A DNA stretch of 64,000 nt from Przewalskia tangutica (lineage: Eukaryota; Streptophyta; Magnoliopsida; Solanales; Solanaceae): the NCBI GenBank assembly GCA_029844215.1, contig CM056731.1:81054992-81118991 (forward strand), read 5' to 3'. A model generated the notes under the pieces. The model saw only the letters and a program-made list of their open reading frames with translations. It was not told the origin of the DNA and made no database searches. Below, one piece after another: positions 21,581 through 32,764 of this stretch; positions within the stretch are counted from its first letter, which is position 1, and every line of letters starts with the position of its first letter. The position numbers and the translations under genes are program-made.

Positions 21581-22224
21581 CCATCCGGATTCTTTGTCTT
21601 GTTGTTGAGGTCACAGGGACATGTCTACACCGATGCAAGATTCGGGGCACGCGTGATCGACCACGATTGATGTTGGGGGCGTGAGACCCCTAGTTATCTT
21701 GGAGTGATGACTGTTTTAGGTTGTGAACTGTAGTTTGGTGATCATACATGTCTCCGGCTTTATATAGACTAGTATGATTTCATTTACGATATTATGCTGA
21801 TTCACATACTTGGTACTGTTGTATCGACCTCCTTCGGGCCGCTGCGTTCATGCCGCAGTAGAGGTACATCGGCCGTAGATCCTCGCCATAGGATCACGCC
21901 AGCAGATTGAAGCTCCGCTTTCTCCGAGGCTTATCTTTTGTAGTGTTCTCGAGTTGTAGGTTCTTGTACATTCGTGGTATGGCGGGCCCCGTCCCGTCAT
22001 AGTCATTGTATATCTTAGAGGTCTGTAGTAATCTTGTTGTGGCGTGGTTGTAAAAGGATTAAACTGCTCGTGTTTTATGTATATACCAAGGCAACTTTGG
22101 TTGGCTCGCTTATTTATTATATCTTTTGTTAAATGACTCATGTTTTATGTTCGCTGATTTTCTCGATGTATGTATCACTAGGGTGCCCGGTAAGGCACCA
22201 AGATGCCCTCGAACGGTCGTTACA

Positions 22225-22229
22225 CAAAC
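22225..22229. repeat. Target-site duplication of element B, right copy (CAAAC)
   Basis: Matches 12766-12770. Confidence 0.95.
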
Positions 22230-22925
22230 CCCAAGACGTTATACCACCCGCCGTGGTAAGAGTATAAATGAGGTAAGAACCCTAAGACGTTATACCACCT
22301 GTTTCTATGGGTTCGCTACCCATGATTTGATCGGGAGTCTACTATTGTGATGTTGTACGTGTTCCCTTGATTTACTCTCATTGTTAGTAAGGCACTGTGT
22401 ACTGTAATTTTGTTATCATACATGTCTCCGGCTTTGTTTTAAACTTATGTTGTAATTACAGTACTTTCCAGTTTTGCATACTTAGTACATATTGTGTACT
22501 GACCCCCTTCCTCGGGGGCTGCGTTCATGCCGCAGGAAAGGGTAAGCAGGTGGTGGATCCTCATTCTTAGGATCACTTATCAGACGTCAGAAGCTCCATT
22601 TATCCGGAGGCTTGTCTCTTTTGGTACAGTCTTTTCCCTGGTGTTGTAGATTTATGTACATTCAGGGGTATGGCGGGGCCCTGTCCCGCCACAGTTGTTA
22701 TTCCTAGAGGTCTGTATTCACATTTGTGGTTGGGCTGTAAGAACTGATGTTGTACAGTTGTACTTTTGGTTTATATTATGGAAGGCGGCCTTATCGGCTA
22801 GCCTGTGATGTTTATTGTTTATACATATATTTCTGTCATGTATGTTCCGCTGCTATTCTCTGATGTATACCTGAACGGGGTGCCCAGGTAGGGCACCAGT
22901 CGCGGCCCGAGGTCGGGTCGTGACA
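22230..22925 (+). repeat. 3' LTR of element A, right part
   Basis: Continues the A LTR after B: end of the tandem array, then a run of inverted repeats to CGTGACA. Hairpins: CTGCG/CGCAG (22519-22535), GATCCT/AGGATC (22556-22574), AAGCTCC/GGAGGCTT (22591-22613), TGGCGGG/CCCGCCA (22671-22691), GGTGCCC/GGGCACC (22879-22897). Confidence 0.93.
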
Positions 22926-22930
22926 ACATC
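22926..22930. repeat. Target-site duplication of element A, right copy (ACATC)
   Basis: Matches 2710-2714. Confidence 0.95.
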
Positions 22931-23642
22931 TAAGGTCTCAGCGGTCATCAATATTCTTAGGCTCGCAATTTCCATGCTCCAAGCCTACCTTACCAGTCCC
23001 CCAGTAAATGGGTACAAAAAAAAAACTTCTCATAATACCATAATCGTGTCGTCTTGATCACAACAACCATTACTTACTCTATACGGACCTCATCCGTACA
23101 ATTCTCTTAAGCCTACCACGTAGCTTACTATATTAACATGGTATTCCATTAAATTTCTTAACATAATTTCTTAAGGGTTCACTGCCCTATCAGACAGCTC
23201 CTCCTTTCCCAATTATCTCAAAAATAAAACACAAGACCTTGGCGAGAATTCATTAATTGTTCCATACCTCCCCGGTATCTAGTTAGTCTTTACCAATTCC
23301 TGGTAATCTAAAATCATTCTAGGCAACACGCGTCTGACCCTCATACATAACTCCGTATAGATGTATGTCACAATACCAACTATACTATGATCATTACCAA
23401 CCTGGATACGCAATCCACATAGTCCTTCCTGGTCATCACGCTTTCTCGTAGAATGCAATCAACATAAATCGTTAGGGAGAGACGACCCTAACAACACAGC
23501 TCTATCGCACGATCTCAGAGTGAGAAGAATGGAAACCAATCCTAAATGTCCCGCAGCCTCCTGATTATAGATGTGGTGCACAACACACCGATAATCAAGA
23601 CTCTACTAGACATGGTCTGTAGACACTTTCCGAGGACTAACT
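22931..23642 (-). other. Leader and 5' noncoding internal region of element C
   Basis: No gag is present between the primer site and the shared block. The sequence matches J at about 52400-53109 along its length, so C and J belong to one gag-less subfamily. The hairpin with GTGCAC loop is at 23562-23597. No ORF with family features. Confidence 0.8.
23562..23597 (-). other. Leader hairpin with GTGCAC loop (element C)
   Basis: Same arms as in A, read on the minus strand; GTGCAC at 23576-23581. Confidence 0.7.
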
Positions 23643-23654
23643 GCTCTGATACCA
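23643..23654 (-). promoter_or_regulatory. Primer binding site (initiator tRNA-Met), element C
   Basis: The minus strand reads TGGTATCAGAGC, 4 nt from the LTR end at 23659. Confidence 0.95.
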
Positions 23655-24364
23655 CTTTTGTCACGACCCGACCTCGGCGCATCGTGCCCTACCTGGGCAC
23701 CCTTCTAATCATACAACATAATAAACTACGGAAGATAAATAACACTCTTTTTTTAAAAAACCAAGGCCAAGCCGATAAGGCTGCCATAACATAAAAATTA
23801 CCCGAAAGGGTCTACACTGTTTAACAATGTAAAAACAACTCTAGCGATCCACCTACGGATGAATACTGCACTCTAAGATTGGAACAAATACTATGACGGA
23901 CAAGGCCCCGCTGCACTGAATATACATAGCCATGACAACTCCGGAACATTGGAGCCATCTCAAAATGCCAATCAGATCCTAAGCTCGCGGATCCACAATC
24001 GTACCTAAACTGCGGACATTTAACGCAGCCCGAAGGGGTCGCATAACAGTACCGAATATGGAACGGAAAAATAAGGTACAAGAAACAAATCATAACAAGA
24101 TAAAAGAATGACAGGCAAGTATAAAAGGGTACATACCAGATCCTACCGTGTCATTACCATCTCGTGAACTTAATCGTACCTTATTATCTTTTCCCATTTT
24201 TCAATAAAAGTTATAGTCACTTTCTTACGTACATACTTAGGAAAAATCATTAAGTTCATTACCATATAACTTACTTATCTTTCATAACATAATACGACCC
24301 TTTATGGAGGGACGCATATACTACCCGGCCCAATCTGGGACGCGATCAAGTCACACAAATATCA

Positions 24365-24960
24365 AAGCGTGCCCGTGGAATCCCCCATCACTGCCGATAC
24401 CATAAGTGTAACATATAACCATGTGACGCGCCCGTGGCATCCTACCTCACTGTCGGCGTACACATACACAATACATATATATATCTCCTGCCCGTGGAAT
24501 CCCACATCACTGTCGACATCCGTAGGTGTAACATATACAACACACACATATATATATATATATATATAACGTGGCCGCATGCCCCGGAATCCCTCATCGT
24601 ATAAGCATGGCCATAACGTGCCCTCGGCATCCCTCATCGTAGGTGCAGGTCTTCATGGGGAGCTAGCCCATGGAGTAATAATATAGCATGCCCCCGGAAT
24701 CCCTCATCGTGGGTACATGTCTTCATGGGGAGCTAACCCATGGAGTAATAGTCGTACATAGCATGGTCGCATGCCCCGGAATCCCTCATCGTATAAGCAT
24801 GACCATGGGTAATAAAACAAATCCGGGAATCTAACCTGCCTCCTGGTCACATGCCCCGGAATCCCACATCGTATAAGCATGTCCAAGGATCAATAATAAT
24901 GGAAGCATACTCGTGGAATCCCACATCACTGTCGGTACGTCCAAGCAAACTTACAACAAG
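24365..24960 (-). repeat. Imperfect tandem array in C 5' LTR
   Basis: About nine units based on 'catgccc.ggaatccc.catc', some with 'gtataagcatg', others with 'actgtcg'. The spacing varies from 45 to 80 bp. Confidence 0.8.
24541..24568. repeat. AC/AT microsatellite
   Basis: A short acacac run followed by about ten AT units. Confidence 0.9.
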
Positions 24961-27696
24961 ACAGCCGGCCCTCCAACTGAGAGTCACGACAACGTAAACA
25001 TATAATACTTGCACTCAAAGCTATCACAAGCAAACATAGGCAAGTTCATTAAACCTTTAGACTTCCATTTTTATAAACTCATGGCACTTTCGTTTCACAC
25101 ATAGAAATCCGGGAATTTAACCCATAGTACTACGCACCTCTACTCCTTTAAAATGACTCTTTTTCAAATTAAACTTCCAAGATACTAATAACCGTAGTAT
25201 CAAGTCATACTTACTTTTCAAGACAAGTCACAATACCTTTTTATAAATACAATTATAGGCTTCTAAATCACGTGACTTCTTTCTTTAAAACCTTAAGCAA
25301 TTGGTACCTTTAAAACAATTTGCCCTTCTTTGTTTCGAGTCATTTCTTTGCTTACATTACTGAAGAAACCCATTCTTTTAATCTTCCATAAAGTTGTTAT
25401 AACCAACTTCCCATAAAGCCGTTATAACTCTTTATGTCTTAGACAAATTCATTCATTTTATAACCAAGAGACTTATACTTTCAAATCAAATCACATAGCT
25501 TTCAAAATACTTCAAGTCTCTTAACTTTTAAGAAAACAAGTTTCTTAACTTTAGAAATCAAGTCTTTCCAAATCAAGTATTCTATACTTGTAAATCAATT
25601 CATTTCTTCCTTTAAGAATCAAGTCCCATAACTTGAAAAATAAAGTCTCTTAACTTTTAAGAATTTGAGATCCATAGTCTTAAAACTTCATACGTAAATT
25701 CTTATAAGTTAAGTAACATATACATTGGTGTGTTGTGTATAAGTTATACTTATTTATAACGATCTTATTCAAGTAGCCATGATCTAGAAAATGTAATACA
25801 ATTTTGTCTTATCTTAGTTTCTATGCAGATGGAGAATTCTACTCATTTTAACATAATTGATTGTCATTACATTTTCCTTTATTAACGCTGCAGTGGCTTG
25901 TTCGATACTTATTCTCATTTGTGCCGTAACATAGCCAAGTCAACTTGGCTCCAAAAATACCTCCTAACGACCCTTACAAACTTCCCCCATAAGACTTGGT
26001 AAGAACTTAGGATAACTTAGACATAACCCTTACGTAGAGTAAATCAACATACATACCTCTTAACTTCTAAGAGTAGAAGGAATCATGAAATAATACCACA
26101 TGTATATTCCATACATAGAATCATGTCAAAAGAAGGAAGAGGTTCACATACCTCGCGACGATTATCGACAAATAGCAAAATGCTCCGAAGTACTTCAACC
26201 TTGATAGTTATTCCATCCTTCAAGTAGAATACGTTATACTTAGTACTTCAACCTATAATGGCCATAATACGTCCATTAAACCTCTAGCTTTAAATGTAGA
26301 ATATTCTAAGTGCAAAGTCACTAAATTCTACGGAAAATCGGGCAGCACTTCCTTTGTTTCTACATACTTTGCCACCTTTTTCAAGGCCGAATACAATAAC
26401 CAAACATGCCACATTTAAGGCCCAACAATTCAGCTAACCAAAGGGGATTACACGCCTTAACAAGACGTGTAAAATTCTGCCCCACAAATTAATACAAAAC
26501 TAGTTCCATAATTAAAGCCATTCTCGGCTAACATAAACAACAACTCAAAGTCTTTTCCAATTCTTTTAATCCAAATTCTTAGGTCTAACATGTTATATAG
26601 TCATAAACAACTTCAACAACTATAATTCCTTCCTTATATAACATGTGACGACTTAAACTGATAATCCACTAGAAATGAAATCTCAAGGGCTAAACATGCT
26701 AGTTTTTTCAGATTAGGGTTCCAATATCCCTAACACTTATCAACTTCATAATATAAACATCATGCTTGCTAATATCCATAGCTACAACAATAAGTAATCT
26801 CAATTACTAAAACGACAAGAATTATACCTTTTCAAGCCCTTAATCTTCCCAAGATTCAAAGTCGCTCCTTAGCAATTCTTAGCTCCTTTAATTGTGTTCC
26901 AATCCGCTCCAAGCACTCCTTATAAGCCTATGAAGAACTCATCTTCAAGTTCCAACTTCAAAGTTGAAGAACTCCTTAAGTTTCCGCCTTGCGACTAATA
27001 CGAAAATGCCACTTTTCCGAAATCTTTCTATTGAGATAACCTTACAATACTCTTAGGAACCTTGGGTTTAAGTCTTGTGAATTATCATCCACAATTTCAA
27101 AATTTTGTCTTCTAAAATAAGCCTAAAGCCGAGAGCCCCCTCCCTTTGTTCTTCAATATTTTCTTGAAATATGACTAAGTGTGGAACTAGTGCTGCTACT
27201 AGTATGTATTTATAACACTATGGAGGGTCAAGACTTAAACAAATGGGTGGCTAAGATGAGTTTCACTAGGATCAAGCCCATGTGGCCCTTTGACAAGTCA
27301 ACAAAATCAAGCTACAAGACTTATCATCCATAATGGTCAAATGACCCTTTTACCCTTGCATTAATTCGACCAAGACATGTGGGAAGGGTGCCACGTGTCT
27401 CCCTCCCATTCGTCCATAAAATTCCGTAACCCTCGTGGGCCCCACAAAACGTAAAATTCCTCTGGTGGGCCCCACATGACCAAATCCGTACAAATAAATT
27501 TCCATAATGATAATACATTCCATAATCCTCAATTAATGCATTTTGAGAATCCAATTCTCTTCAACGAACATTTTTCCTTTCCGACGTTCGGAAGATTTTC
27601 CGTCGGAAAAACAATTCTTCCTTTCGTACCCTTTTCAAGTCTTGAGTTCCTTACGTACATTATCTTAAACATGTCCTGGAGTTACGGGGTGTAACA

Positions 27697-27701
27697 ATAT
27701 T
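27697..27701. repeat. Presumed target-site duplication of element C, right copy (ATATT)
   Basis: These are the five bases after C's LTR. The left copy lies outside the window, so this is not confirmed. Confidence 0.4.
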
Positions 27702-29116
27702 GTTTTGATTTACTTAAAATGATAGTTACTCTATTTTGATACTACGGGTGTTAGTATCATGTGGCTTTTGTGAAAGGAATGGATCTTTTTAAAGAGATTA
27801 AGTACGTAGTACTTTGGGGTTAGAACCCGGATTTTTGGCATAAAATAAAAGTACCTTGAGTGTGAGTAACTTGCCTATGTTTGCTTGTGATAGCCTTGTT
27901 GCGCAAGTATTGTATCCTTATTCTACCGCGTCTCTCGATGGAGGGTCGGTCCTGTTATTCTTGATCACTTTGGGCATACTGACTCGATGGATGGTCCATG
28001 GGTATGCGGCCATGATGAGGGTTCGTTCCCTGTTGATAGTGTTATTCCATGGACTAGCTCTCCATGAGGTTTACTGATGCAGGGTGGATCTGGTAGCTAG
28101 CCCTCATACTTGCCCCGGTCGTTGCTGATGCAGGCTGGTTCTGGTAGTTGTCTTTCGTACTTGCACCGGTCAGTGTTAGGACGAAGTTTCGTGATGCAGG
28201 GTGGATCTGGTGGTTAGCCTACGTACTTGCCCCGGTCAGCGACGTGATACAGGGTGGATCTGGTAGAGGCTATCGTACTTGCCCCGGTCAGCTTCGTGAT
28301 ACACTTATTTAGTATTGTTGGTACGCTAGGTTCTGGTAGCTGGCTTTCGTACTTGCCCCGGTCAGTTGAGGATGCAGGGTGGATCTGATAGCTATGCCTT
28401 TGTACTTGCCCCGTACGGTTCTTATGACACAGGTGGGACCTGGTGTTCATGTGTACTCCTTGGTATTATTTCATCATAGACTGTCGGCAGTGAGGAAGGA
28501 ATTCCACGGGCATGATTGATATTGTGGGCATGAGACCCATGGCTATATTTGAGTGATGACTTTGAGGGCGTGAGTCCCTGACTTCTTATATGTTGTGTAC
28601 TGTAGTTTGGTTATCATACATGTCTCCTGCTTTATATAGACTATTATGATTTCATTTACAGTATTTTCAGTTTCACATACTTGGTACCTGTTGTACTGAC
28701 CTCTTTCGGGGGGCTGCGTTCATGCCGCATGTAGAGGTACACCGGTTGTTGATCCTCGCTCATAGGATTACAGTTCAGCGTTTTGGGAAGCTCCGTTTCT
28801 CCGGAGGCTTATCTTTTGGTATGATTCCCTGCGATTGTAGGTTCTTGTACATTCAGGGGTATGGCGGGGCCCTGTCCCGTCATAGTTGTTATAAAATTCT
28901 TAGAGGTCTGTAGTACTGTTGTGAGCAGGGTTTGTAAAGGATGTAACTGTTCAAGTTTTTATATATATGCAGAAAGGTGACCGTTTTGGTTAGCCTGTTT
29001 CTTATTTTATCTTGTTTCATGTTTAAGTTTTTATTTCCGCTGATTTTCTCCGATGTTGTATCACTAGGGTGCCCGGGGTAAGGCACCAGTCGCGGGCCCG
29101 AGGTCTGGTCGTGACA
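27702..29116 (+). repeat. Right part of a plus-strand LTR (element D), interrupted by C
   Basis: It ends GGTCGTGACA with no primer site after it, so it is a 3' LTR or solo LTR. The left part is displaced by C beyond the window. It is similar to G's LTR at 53945-54444: 'gaggaaggaattccac', 'gggcatgattgatatt' and 'gagacccatgg'. It holds a tandem array and the end-of-LTR hairpins. No gene. Confidence 0.8.
28076..28445 (+). repeat. Tandem array in D LTR, about seven units
   Basis: Units of about 45-65 bp: 'gatgcagggtggatctggta', then 'cgtacttgccccggtcag'. The array is unlike those in the other LTRs at this position. Confidence 0.85.
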
Positions 29117-29729
29117 AGAACACACAAAGGGAAGGAGTATTTTGTGACTTGAAATCTCAAGTGTGGATGATGAAGTCTTGCAACTTAAGGGGGGTATTTA
29201 TAGAGAAATCAAAGGCTAGGATCAAGGCAAGTGTGTGGTGAGATTGGGGGACAAGTGTGTGTGGGTCCCACCCACCACATGTCTACACAAAAGTTGAGAC
29301 AAGTGGCTTGCCACTTGTCTCATAATTTCGGCCCAGGGACAAGTGTCTAGCCACTTGTCCCACTCATTTCGGCTACATGCCACCAAGGGATGACACGTGT
29401 CGCCCTCCTACTCATCCAAAATATTTCATCTCCCGAAAATATCCACAATGTCCAAAATCTCGAAAACAAAGTGGGCCCCACAAAACCGTAATTTTCACCC
29501 GTGGGTCCCACGTGACCAAATCCGGAAATAAAATTCCATAATTCTAATATATTCCCAGAAGTCCGAATACCAAATCTGGGAATCCAATTCCCATTAACGA
29601 ACCTTTTTCCTTCACAAAATCCGGAAAATTTTCCGTCGGAAAATCAAAATTTTCTTCATTTCCAATCTTAAAGTCGTATTCTCGTACGTACGTCCTCACA
29701 TACATACCCTGGAACTACGGGGTGTAACA
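29117..29729 (-). repeat. Start of a minus-strand LTR (element E)
   Basis: The + strand ends with the reverse complement of TGTTACACCCCGTAGTTCC. It carries a TATA-like ggtatttatag (about 29190), GACACGTGTCG (about 29393-29403) and the gtgggccccac / cgtgggtcccacgtgacc blocks seen in other U3s. D is inserted in it (presumed duplication AGAAC at 29117-29121). The rest lies left of the window. Confidence 0.8.
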
Positions 29730-31033
29730 TTGTACGTAGTATGTCAACCTATAATGACCATAATACGTCTATTAACTTCTAACTTCAAACGTAGAATATT
29801 CTAAGTGCAAACTCACTAAATTCTACGAAAAATCGGACAACACTTTCTTTGTTTCTACATACTTTTCCACTTTTTTCAAGGCCCGAATTCAATAACCAAA
29901 CATGCCACATTTAAGGCTCAAAAATGTAGTTAACAATAGGGGATTACACGCCTAACAAGACGTGTAAAATTCCGCCCCACAATTGATACCAACCAATTCA
30001 ATAACCAATGACATTTCGACCATAAAGTACCACAATGCAAAGTCTTATCCATTTCCTTTTTCAATCCAAGTTGTTTAGTCTAACATGTTATAAAGCCGCA
30101 ATCGATTATAACAACTACAATCTTCAAGTAGATAACATGCGACGATTCTAATTATCGACCAAATTGTATTTCAATTTCAAATGGCTAACAATGTCATTTT
30201 GGATTTAGGCTTTCAATATCCATAACACTTATCAATATTCAATACATATACTTCATGCTAGTTAAAATGTAAGGCTACAACAATATGTAATCTTATAACA
30301 CTTAAGAGAACAAGATTTCTACCTTAACGAGCCTTAATCCAAATTCAAAATCCGAAGTCGCTCCCTAGCAACTTAGAGCCTCTCCTTGACACTCCAATCC
30401 GCCACTTGAAGCCCTTAGAAGATCAAAAACAACTTTCCTTCACTTTTCAATCCAACCCTAGGAAAGTGACTTAGGTTTTCACCTTGCGACTAATACAAAA
30501 ATGACACTTTTCCGGGATCTTTCTATTGAGATACCCTTACAATACCCTTAGGAACCTTGGTTTAAAGTGTGGAGATTATTGATCAACAAACGAAATTTTT
30601 TGTCTTGAGCTTGAGCCCTAACCCGAGAGCAATCCTAGTGAAGAACAAGTTTCTTGAAATTTTTACTAAGTGTGGGAACTAGTCTTGCTACTAGTAAGCT
30701 TATATAACCATATGGAGAGTCAAGATTAGAACAAATGGGTGGCTTGGATGCAAAAAATCTAGCCAAGTGGCCCTTTTGACTTAGTCAATATTATCAAGCT
30801 CTATTTGCAAGACTTAGTTATCTTCGCATAGGTCAAATGACCATTTAACCCATGGTCCATTTTGTCCAAGACCAACTAAGGGGGGTGACACGTATCGCCC
30901 TCTCATTCGTCGCAATATTTCGTTTTCCGACATTTCCATAATTCCGATAAATTTTTACTAGTCTCAAATCTTAACTTTTTTTAGTTCTTACGTACGTTCT
31001 AAAAAACATGCCCTAAAATTACGGGGTGTAACA
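29730..31033 (-). repeat. Start of a minus-strand LTR (element F), interrupted by E
   Basis: It ends in the reverse complement of TGTTACACCCCGTAATTTTAGG. It closely matches J's LTR: donor-like AAG|GTAGAAATCTTG (complement near 30318-30335), ACACG hairpin (about 29945-29968) and GACACGTATCG site (about 30887). E is inserted at 29730 (presumed duplication TTGTA). F itself sits in G's gag at 31034. Confidence 0.8.
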
Positions 31034-31564
31034 CCCCCGCAGCTCACAGGTGGGAGATTGGACCCCACAAGGTATTTAGGAGCCGGTCCGAGCTCCAGGG
31101 TTCGAGCTTTTCAGAGGAGCAGAGGATTTTCTCAGTCGATGCCACTTATTCCTCAGTGTTTCCGATGTAGTAAGCGTCATATGGGGAAATGTCGTTATGG
31201 CACAAGTGTTTGTTTTTATTGTGGCCGTCCGGGCCATATACTGAGGGTATGTCCTTTTAGAAAGAACACCGGTGAGGTGACTCAGCCTATGAGGTCGGTG
31301 GTTGGTTCCCTTTCCTCCACAGCTGTGCGCCACCCAGGGCAGGGTGTTCAGATGTCAGACAGCCGTGGTAGAGGTCAGGGTGGAGTTTATAGTTCTGACG
31401 GTCCTTCGAACTGCATAGATGACGTGGCTACTGGGCAGGATCAGGAGGCAACATCTCATGGGGTTACAGGTATATTTCGATTCTTTGGAATCATACGTGC
31501 ATTGATAGATTCAGATTTCGCCCTAGCGTATATGTTTTCCCTTGTTGCTAGTAGCTGTAATTGA
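31034..31564 (+). pseudogene. gag: gag C terminus and start of protease, element G
   Basis: An open stretch (31058-31564, 168 codons) interrupted upstream by F. It contains a variant knuckle CFRCSKRHMGKC and a canonical CCHC knuckle CFYCGRPGHILRVC, a Gly/Ser/Gln-rich linker, then IIRALIDSDFALAYMFS, the position of the protease active site where related elements read [13 protein letters not shown]; the Gly after Asp is changed, so it would be inactive. The frame ends at 31564 and no RT, RNase H or integrase follows. Nucleocapsid zinc knuckles bind element RNA. Confidence 0.85.
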
Positions 31565-31839
31565 TAGCACCACCAGAGGTAGGGATACTTTGATTAGTAA
31601 AGTGAAAAGTGAAGAATGTTGACAAGAATGATAAAGTGAACTGAGACTATAGTTGTGTAGGGTTCACAAGTTGTAATTACCCCATAACAGTGTAAAAACC
31701 GATAGGGAAGGATGTACAATAGAAATACTTTGGCCTATGTGACGAACCTCTAGTGAATAGGGGGATAGGGTGAGAAGTACCTTGAGATAAGAGAGAAATT
31801 TATTGCAGACTAAGAATGAGAAGTTAAGTGTGACGATGG
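31565..31839 (+). other. Noncoding internal segment of G, shared with J
   Basis: 'agaatgataaa', 'actatagttgtgtagg', 'aattacccca' and 'cagtgtaaaaaccgatag' have counterparts on the minus strand of J at about 51030-51160. No coding signal. Confidence 0.55.
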
Positions 31840-32080
31840 GTCGGGTTATGGACTCATTTCGGGTCAACCGGTAGTATGGAATGGGGTGATGTCAGTTGGA
31901 TATGGTCCCGCTATGTGATAGGGTCACGAGGATGCAAGACCCAAGTCTAGTTAATCATTGTACGAGTTCGTGGATGCGTTCCATCGGAACCAGGTCGTGA
32001 GGGCCGAGAAGAGCCTTAACGGGAATGCAAGTAGCATAATGGCCAAGTTTGGATAGTAACTCCAAGGATTGGAGAACAGA
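31840..32080 (+). other. Noncoding block shared by pol-defective elements (copy in G)
   Basis: Contains 'gggtcgggttatggac', 'cgggtcaaccggta', 'tggtcccgctatgtgat', 'agggtcacgaggatgc', 'gagttcgtggatgcgttcc' and 'gggccgagaagagcctta' in the same order as B. Confidence 0.75.
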
Positions 32081-32728
32081 AACAATATTTGAGATTTTGT
32101 ACGTGTACTAAATAAGTTTGGAAGTACGAGAAAGTATGACAAGTAAGAAAAGGAAGGAACAAGGGTTAAGAGAAATATAGTGGTTATGGTTATGAGTAAT
32201 AAATGTGCGTAGAGAAAATCATTTTAGGACTTGAGTGGAGGTTAATTGTGATGATACACACGCCTTAGGTTCAGTAACACTGTCCATAGGTGCTCGCGAT
32301 TGGGATGCTACTAGTATTAGAGTTTACACCGGTTGGTAAACTAAGCTAGGCAGATTATGAGTTCATGTCCCAACTAGTTTTGTGACAGAGTGGTAGTGAG
32401 ACAGAGAAGGGAAGTAACACGGGGCAACACATCAGTTAGCTGAGTGGGATTCCGACTGAAGGATTCAGATAGTGTTAGTCCCATGACTTAGAATACGACA
32501 GGGTCATCCCTTTATGCGGGAAAAAGAAAGGAACCTCTAAGGATCCCGTTTTTTATAAGACTGTAACCTTTGAGTTTGTGAGAAGGGACCGCGAATGGAA
32601 GGTCCATTGATATGTTTACGTATGTTATGTGGTGGCCATGTGTGGCATCGTTGGTCTTGTGGAGTATTGATTGATAGGCATAGTAAAGAGACTACGCCGG
32701 AGTTTGTATAGTTTGACAACCGACTAAG
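32081..32728 (+). other. 3' internal noncoding region of G
   Basis: No gene seen. It holds GTGGCCATGTGTGGCA at 32632-32647, the conserved pre-PPT motif. Confidence 0.6.
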
Positions 32729-32748
32729 AACATTCGGGGACGAATGTT
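32729..32748 (+). other. Conserved hairpin before the polypurine tract (element G)
   Basis: AACATTCG (32729-32736), GGGA loop, CGAATGTT (32741-32748). Confidence 0.8.
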
Positions 32749-32751
32749 TCT

Positions 32752-32764
32752 AAGGGGGGAGGAA
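32752..32764 (+). promoter_or_regulatory. Polypurine tract of element G
   Basis: AAGGGGGGAGGAA directly before TGTTACACC. Confidence 0.9.

Larger units (their letters stand above)
12771..22224 (+). mobile_element. Element B: non-autonomous gag-only Ty3/gypsy element
   Basis: The element has a 3615-bp 5' LTR, a 2208-bp internal region and a 3631-bp 3' LTR, flanked by CAAAC. Inside are the primer site, leader hairpin, a decayed gag and the shared noncoding block; no protease, RT, RNase H, integrase or chromodomain is detectable. It resembles the class called TR-GAG (terminal repeats plus gag only). K has the same layout on the other strand and is its relative. Movement would need pol products from elements such as A or I. 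Confidence 0.93.
18594..22224 (+). repeat. 3' LTR of element B
   Basis: Full partner of 12771-16385. It keeps more CTG/CAG triplets than the 5' copy, for example actgac where the 5' copy has accgac. Ends GGTCGTTACA before CAAAC. Confidence 0.93.
2715..22925 (+). mobile_element. Element A: Ty3/gypsy chromovirus, full-length but decayed, carrying nested element B
   Basis: Bounded by TGTTACACC...CGTGACA LTR ends and a 5-bp duplication ACATC. In order: 5' LTR, initiator tRNA-Met primer site, leader hairpin, gag, protease, RT, RNase H, integrase, chromodomain, pre-PPT hairpin, polypurine tract and a 3' LTR split by element B. Without B it is about 10.75 kb. It sits inside element C on the opposite strand. 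The coding part has many frameshifts, several at positions where CAG/CTG would restore the frame, so some may be sequence errors rather than decay. Confidence 0.95.
23659..27696 (-). repeat. 5' LTR of element C
   Basis: 4038 bp, from TGTCACGACC (reverse complement of the CA end) to the reverse complement of TGTTACACC. The right 2163 bp match 1-2163. With the 3' LTR mostly outside the window, C would have about 8 kb of LTR around about 1.3 kb of internal DNA. It includes a complex tandem array and an AT microsatellite. Confidence 0.93.

Noticed and set aside
24362..24637. 91-codon ORF with Tyr/Ile repeats in C LTR
   Set aside because: Generated by the AT microsatellite and tandem repeat.
28076..28445. 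Possible CRISPR-like or satellite array
   Set aside because: Units are adjacent and imperfect without unique spacers, inside an LTR; an LTR tandem repeat explains it.
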